Below, piece by piece: positions 6,148 to 8,908 of a DNA stretch of 8,908 nt (position 1 is the first letter of the stretch; every line of letters starts with the position of its first letter). Both the position numbers and the translations under genes were made by a program. The notes under the pieces were generated by a model that worked only from the letters and a program-made list of their open reading frames with translations, had not been told where the DNA came from and searched no databases. The DNA lies in the NCBI GenBank assembly GCA_002378665.1, contig DFSO01000057.1, positions 35,246 to 44,153 of the forward strand, in the 5' to 3' direction. Source of the stretch: Loktanella sp. UBA3435 (GTDB lineage Bacteria > Pseudomonadota > Alphaproteobacteria > Rhodobacterales > Rhodobacteraceae).

Positions 6148-7337
6148 TGGATTTCGCAAAAACCAAAGCCCTGTTTCACCTGCCTGAGGGTATGATTTAT
6201 CTGGACGGCAATTCACTGGGGCCCTTGCCCAAGGCGACTGCCGCCCGCGTGGCAAAGACCGTGACCGATGAATGGGGTGATATGCTGATCGCCGGCTGGA
6301 ACAAGGCGGGATGGATGGCGCAGCCCACGGCCCTTGGGGACCGTATCGGGCGCTTGATCGGGGCTGAAGCGGGTCACGTGACCCTTGGCGATACCCTGTC
6401 GATCAAGGTCTATCAGGCGCTGGCCTCTGCGATTGAGTTAAACCCTGACCGCAAGGTTATCTTGTCGGATACGGGGAATTTTCCGTCTGATCTTTATATG
6501 GCTGAAGGGTTGGTTGGCTCGCTCGGGCGCGGATTGGAGTTGCGCACGGTAGCGCCTGAGGACGTCATGGCGTCACTATCCAAAGACATCGCCGTTTTGA
6601 TGCTCACCCAAGTCGATTACCGCACAGGGCGGATGCACGATATGGCGGCACTGACCAAAGCGGCGCATGATCTGGGGATCGTGACGGTTTGGGATCTGGC
6701 GCATTCGGCTGGCGCTTTGCCCGTCGATCTGTCTGGGTGTAACGCCGATTTTGCGGTTGGTTGCACCTATAAGTATCTCAATGGTGGTCCGGGTGCGCCT
6801 GCGTTTATCTATGTGGCCCCGCGCCATATCTCGACAACGCGCCCTGCCCTGTCTGGCTGGCTTGGGCATGCGGCCCCGTTTGCCTTTGATCTCGACTACC
6901 GCGCTGGCACGGGGATTGAGCGGATGCGGGTCGGCACGCCGCCTGTGTTGCAAATGGCAGCTTTGGATGCGTCGATGGACATTTGGGCTGACGTGGACAT
7001 GCATGCCCTACGGGAACGCAGTATTGCCCTGTCCGAGATATTTATCGCAGGGGTAGAGGCCGCCTGCCCTGATCTGCGCTTGGCAAGCCCGCGTGATCCA
7101 AACACGCGCGGCTCTCAGGTGTCGTTCCACCACCCAGACGGTTACGCGATGATGCAGGCGTTGATTGCGCAGGGTGTGATCGGTGATTTCCGCGCACCTG
7201 ACATCATGCGCTTTGGCTTCACGCCGCTGTTTATCGACGAAGGTGACGTGGGCCATGCGATTGATATTTTGGCCGCAATCATACGCGATGGCACGTGGGA
7301 TCAGCCACAGTTTAAGCAGCGGGCGGCTGTGACTTAG
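6147..7337 (+). CDS. kynU: Kynureninase
   Basis: KynU (396 aa) is a cytoplasmic pyridoxal-phosphate enzyme that hydrolyses L-kynurenine to anthranilate and L-alanine in tryptophan catabolism. Recognisable elements are YLDGNSLGPLP (18-28), the NFPSDLYM cofactor and substrate region (111-118), WDLAHSAGALPVDL (182-195) with the PLP-contacting Asp at 183, the PLP lysine K209 in CTYKYLNGGPGAPAF (206-220), SGWLGH (236-241), and RVGTPPVLQM (261-270). All expected catalytic positions are present. The length is slightly below the usual 405-420. The ATG at 6147 is chosen because it overlaps the DUF1304 stop (TGATG) and the family N terminus begins there; an in-frame ATG at 6132 would add five residues. 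The other pathway genes (tryptophan dioxygenase kynA, formamidase kynB) are not in the window. The 3' end runs 26 bp into the convergent hydroxylase gene, with no terminator in between. Confidence 0.96.
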   Translation: MDFAKTKALFHLPEGMIYLDGNSLGPLPKATAARVAKTVTDEWGDMLIAGWNKAGWMAQPTALGDRIGRLIGAEAGHVTLGDTLSIKVYQALASAIELNPDRKVILSDTGNFPSDLYMAEGLVGSLGRGLELRTVAPEDVMASLSKDIAVLMLTQVDYRTGRMHDMAALTKAAHDLGIVTVWDLAHSAGALPVDLSGCNADFAVGCTYKYLNGGPGAPAFIYVAPRHISTTRPALSGWLGHAAPFAFDLDYRAGTGIERMRVGTPPVLQMAALDASMDIWADVDMHALRERSIALSEIFIAGVEAACPDLRLASPRDPNTRGSQVSFHHPDGYAMMQALIAQGVIGDFRAPDIMRFGFTPLFIDEGDVGHAIDILAAIIRDGTWDQPQFKQRAAVT

Positions 7338-8034
7338 AATCGAAACTGACGCCGTAAGCTTTACGTGCTGTGACGAGGCGCAGGTCGTCGGGGTCCATGC
7401 CCAGCGACAGGATCGTTTTGCGGTCAAAGCGTGCGCGTGCGGCCTCGCGGTCGTGCGGCGTGCCGAATAGCCTGTCGATCCAGCCCATGCCAAAGCTGAC
7501 GTGAAACGTCGCGTGGTGGTCTTGAAAATGGTGCGCGAGGTGGGAGCGCGTGACGCGCTCGCCGAACCAGCCCTTGGGCACGCGCAGGTGCGCCAAGGTG
7601 TGGCAGTATTCGTAGAAGGTGAAGGCGCTGATCGAGCCTACGAAGATTGCGACAACAGGCAGCAAAATCGCCCAACCCGCCCCGACGAACGGCCAGAGCA
7701 CGACGAAGTGAAGCCCGACCGAAATCAGTCCGAATTTCACCGCATACCAATTGTCGCCACCTGTGAAGAACTCTGGCTTATTGGGGAATTCGTGGTGGCC
7801 GATGTGGCTACGGTACAGCTCGTTAAACACCGATTGCTCGGTAGGCGGTGCGCGGTGGTAAAGAAAGCGGTGCATGATGTATTCGACGACGAATTGCACC
7901 ACGGCGCCGTAGATCACGGCAAGGATCAAGACCGGCGAGAACCATGTTATGAGCGTCGCCATACCGATCAGCCAAAACGGCAAAAGCCGCTGCAAACTGC
8001 CCATCGCCATCAGGACGCGTATCGTTGGGATCAT
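7312..8034 (-). CDS. Fatty acid hydroxylase / sterol desaturase superfamily membrane protein
   Basis: This 240-residue membrane protein has the histidine clusters of the fatty acid hydroxylase superfamily (di-iron oxygenases): HRFLYH (55-60), HIGHH (77-81), YEYCHTLAH (141-149) and HLAHHFQDHH (165-174), followed by FGMGWIDRLFGT (181-192). Hydrophobic segments lie at about 13-30, 33-53, 103-117 and 120-140. The pattern is closest in style to fatty acid 2-hydroxylases, but carotenoid or sterol-like substrates cannot be excluded, and the true substrate is unknown. The ATG at 8034 is chosen over the in-frame ATG at 8061 because AAGGAG (8042-8047) lies 7 nt upstream of it, and residues before it look unlike a membrane protein start. 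It converges with kynU, overlapping it by 26 bp, and diverges from the exported-protein gene. It needs an electron donor not encoded here. Confidence 0.9.
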   Translation of the reverse strand: MIPTIRVLMAMGSLQRLLPFWLIGMATLITWFSPVLILAVIYGAVVQFVVEYIMHRFLYHRAPPTEQSVFNELYRSHIGHHEFPNKPEFFTGGDNWYAVKFGLISVGLHFVVLWPFVGAGWAILLPVVAIFVGSISAFTFYEYCHTLAHLRVPKGWFGERVTRSHLAHHFQDHHATFHVSFGMGWIDRLFGTPHDREAARARFDRKTILSLGMDPDDLRLVTARKAYGVSFDSKSQPPAA

Positions 8035-8041
8035 GACATCT

Positions 8042-8047
8042 CTCCTT
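8042..8047 (-). promoter_or_regulatory. Ribosome binding site deciding the hydroxylase start
   Basis: On the minus strand this reads AAGGAG, 7 nt before the ATG at 8032-8034. The longer reading frame starting at 8061 would place this site inside the coding region, so the shorter start is preferred. Confidence 0.7.
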
Positions 8048-8068
8048 GGTTGCCGTGACATACATGTT

Positions 8069-8094
8069 GCGCATGCGCCGATTGAAAATCAATC
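8069..8094. promoter_or_regulatory. Two adjacent dyads, possible operator region
   Basis: In the 136-bp gap between the divergent hydroxylase and exported-protein genes there are two perfect inverted repeats one base apart: GCGCATGCGC (8069-8078) and GATTGAAAATCAATC (8080-8094, 6-bp arms, 3-nt spacer). Such dyads in a divergent promoter region often bind a dimeric regulator, but no regulator gene is nearby and no family consensus is recognised. A weak -35-like TTGAAA (8082-8087) overlaps the second dyad on the + strand, without a good -10 match. I see nothing else in this gap. Confidence 0.35.
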
Positions 8095-8158
8095 AAGACG
8101 TGGCGGCATATCGCATGGCTTGTGGATTCGTCCGTCAAACGTGATCATTGGAGAAATG

Positions 8159-8164
8159 AAGGAG
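8159..8164 (+). promoter_or_regulatory. Ribosome binding site pointing to a TTG start
   Basis: AAGGAG lies 6 nt before TTG at 8171-8173. The competing in-frame ATG at 8156 has only GGAG two nt upstream, too close to work well, so this site decides the start of the exported-protein gene. Confidence 0.65.
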
Positions 8165-8170
8165 AGCGAA

Positions 8171-8887
8171 TTGAAACGTTTGACGACCAAGGCGCTTTGC
8201 GCGTCCCTTTTTGTCAGTGCTGCTTTGCCAGTGCGGGCCGAGCTGCCTGATGCGTGTTGGGCGTTCACGCCAGACGCCGAGATGGTGCGGCAGACGCTTT
8301 ATATGCCAATTGAGAACGTCAGCCATGAGCTGAAGGTGCCTGTCATCTATTTCGAAGATCGGTTCGACCGCGTGGATGGGGCTGTATATGAGGGGCAGTT
8401 GTTTCGCGTTATGAACGAGAGTTTTGAACCTGTGACGCGGCCACAAACTGCGGTGCTCATTAGGGAAAACAACCGCGCCTATATGACGTTTGTGATCGAT
8501 GACAAAGTACCACTTGAGCAAGTATTGGGTATTATAGCGGGAGAGCTAGATCGCAAAGTTGGGCGCGACCTTGCGCTATTTGATGAGGCTGATGCCGAAT
8601 TTGGCCTATCTAAACTTACCCCTACAAGGTGGCGCGAAAACCCTGCAGATGTTCGCACAGATAGGGAGTTATACGTTGGTCGTGAAATTGGCGGCGCGGT
8701 GTCAGCGGTCATCGCCTGCGATCGAACTGATGATCCAAAACGCCAACCAAGCTGCAACCATGACTTTCGCGCACATGGGATTGATGTTCGGCCCAGCTAC
8801 CGCACTCCCTATCAGAAAGACTGGCAGCGGATCCAAGACGATATTTCCGACTTTATCGGCTGTGCACTGACCGCCGCAACGCAATAG
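8171..8887 (+). CDS. Exported protein of unknown function, TTG start
   Basis: I do not recognise this 238-residue protein. From the TTG at 8171 it has a textbook Sec signal peptide: K2 and R3, a hydrophobic core (about 7-19) and likely cleavage after VRA at 21-23, leaving a periplasmic or secreted chain of about 215 residues. The mature part has exactly four cysteines (C29, C183, C195, C231), enough for two disulfides. A strand-rich stretch at 55-110 contains PVIYFEDRFDRVDG and VYEGQLFRVMNESF, followed by a more polar region. There is no lipobox and no further membrane helix. Starting at the ATG at 8156 would add five residues, including two Glu, ahead of the signal peptide. Downstream, GGAGAGG (8887-8893) abuts the stop and could serve a following gene beyond the window. 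Confidence 0.7.
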   Translation: MKRLTTKALCASLFVSAALPVRAELPDACWAFTPDAEMVRQTLYMPIENVSHELKVPVIYFEDRFDRVDGAVYEGQLFRVMNESFEPVTRPQTAVLIRENNRAYMTFVIDDKVPLEQVLGIIAGELDRKVGRDLALFDEADAEFGLSKLTPTRWRENPADVRTDRELYVGREIGGAVSAVIACDRTDDPKRQPSCNHDFRAHGIDVRPSYRTPYQKDWQRIQDDISDFIGCALTAATQ

Positions 8888-8908
8888 GAGAGGTGGTCCT
8901 AGATTTTA

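Noticed and set aside
7501..8058. 185-codon + strand open frame opposite the hydroxylase gene
   Set aside because: Antisense to a gene with conserved histidine clusters and a clear ribosome binding site; its own product has no recognisable features.
7949..8170. N-terminal extension of the exported protein starting at 7949
   Set aside because: It would run antisense through the hydroxylase gene start and bury a good signal peptide more than 70 residues inside the protein.
1..8908. Search for CRISPR arrays, insertion sequences, tRNA genes, phage genes and defence systems
   Set aside because: No regularly spaced repeats, transposase, cloverleaf-like sequence or defence-type domain was seen by eye in any gap or frame.

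Overview
The window looks like ordinary chromosomal DNA from an alphaproteobacterium, most likely of the Roseobacter group (Rhodobacteraceae). The basis is moderate-to-high GC, proton-translocating transhydrogenase genes, the style of the kynureninase and fatty-acid-hydroxylase-like proteins, and purine-rich AGGAG-type ribosome binding sites. The genus is an inference; no rRNA or other marker gene is present. Coding density is very high. No gene-free stretch exceeds 300 bases; the longest gaps are about 143 bp (1283-1425) and 136 bp (8035-8170).

Left part (1-1425): rluE, a 23S rRNA pseudouridine synthase gene on the + strand, ends tail-to-tail with an 8-bp overlap against a minus-strand gene for a small lipoprotein that may have a TbpB-like beta-barrel fold. 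A good intrinsic terminator (1376-1405) separates the lipoprotein gene from the transhydrogenase operon upstream of it.

Centre (1426-4977, all minus strand): the pntA-pntB operon encodes both subunits of the membrane-bound NAD(P) transhydrogenase, which uses proton motive force to drive NADPH formation. Upstream of pntA on the same strand is a small integral-membrane methyltransferase of the isoprenylcysteine carboxyl methyltransferase-like group.

Right part (5042-8908): a tightly coupled + strand operon encodes a short-chain dehydrogenase/reductase (SDR), a DUF1304 membrane protein and kynureninase (kynU). The second and third genes each start inside the stop codon of the gene before (TGATG). 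Kynureninase cleaves kynurenine to anthranilate and alanine, so the operon probably serves tryptophan/kynurenine catabolism; the roles of the SDR and DUF1304 proteins are unknown. kynU runs 26 bp into a convergent gene for a histidine-rich membrane hydroxylase of the fatty acid hydroxylase superfamily. Diverging from that gene is an exported protein of unknown function with four cysteines, best read from a TTG start codon. The divergent gap holds two adjacent perfect dyads that could be operators.

I found no CRISPR array, mobile element, phage gene, tRNA, rRNA or toxin-antitoxin pair, and nothing I can defend as a wholly new system. The items most worth a second look are the DUF1304 protein locked into the kynureninase operon, the TbpB-like lipoprotein, and the orphan exported protein with its upstream dyads.
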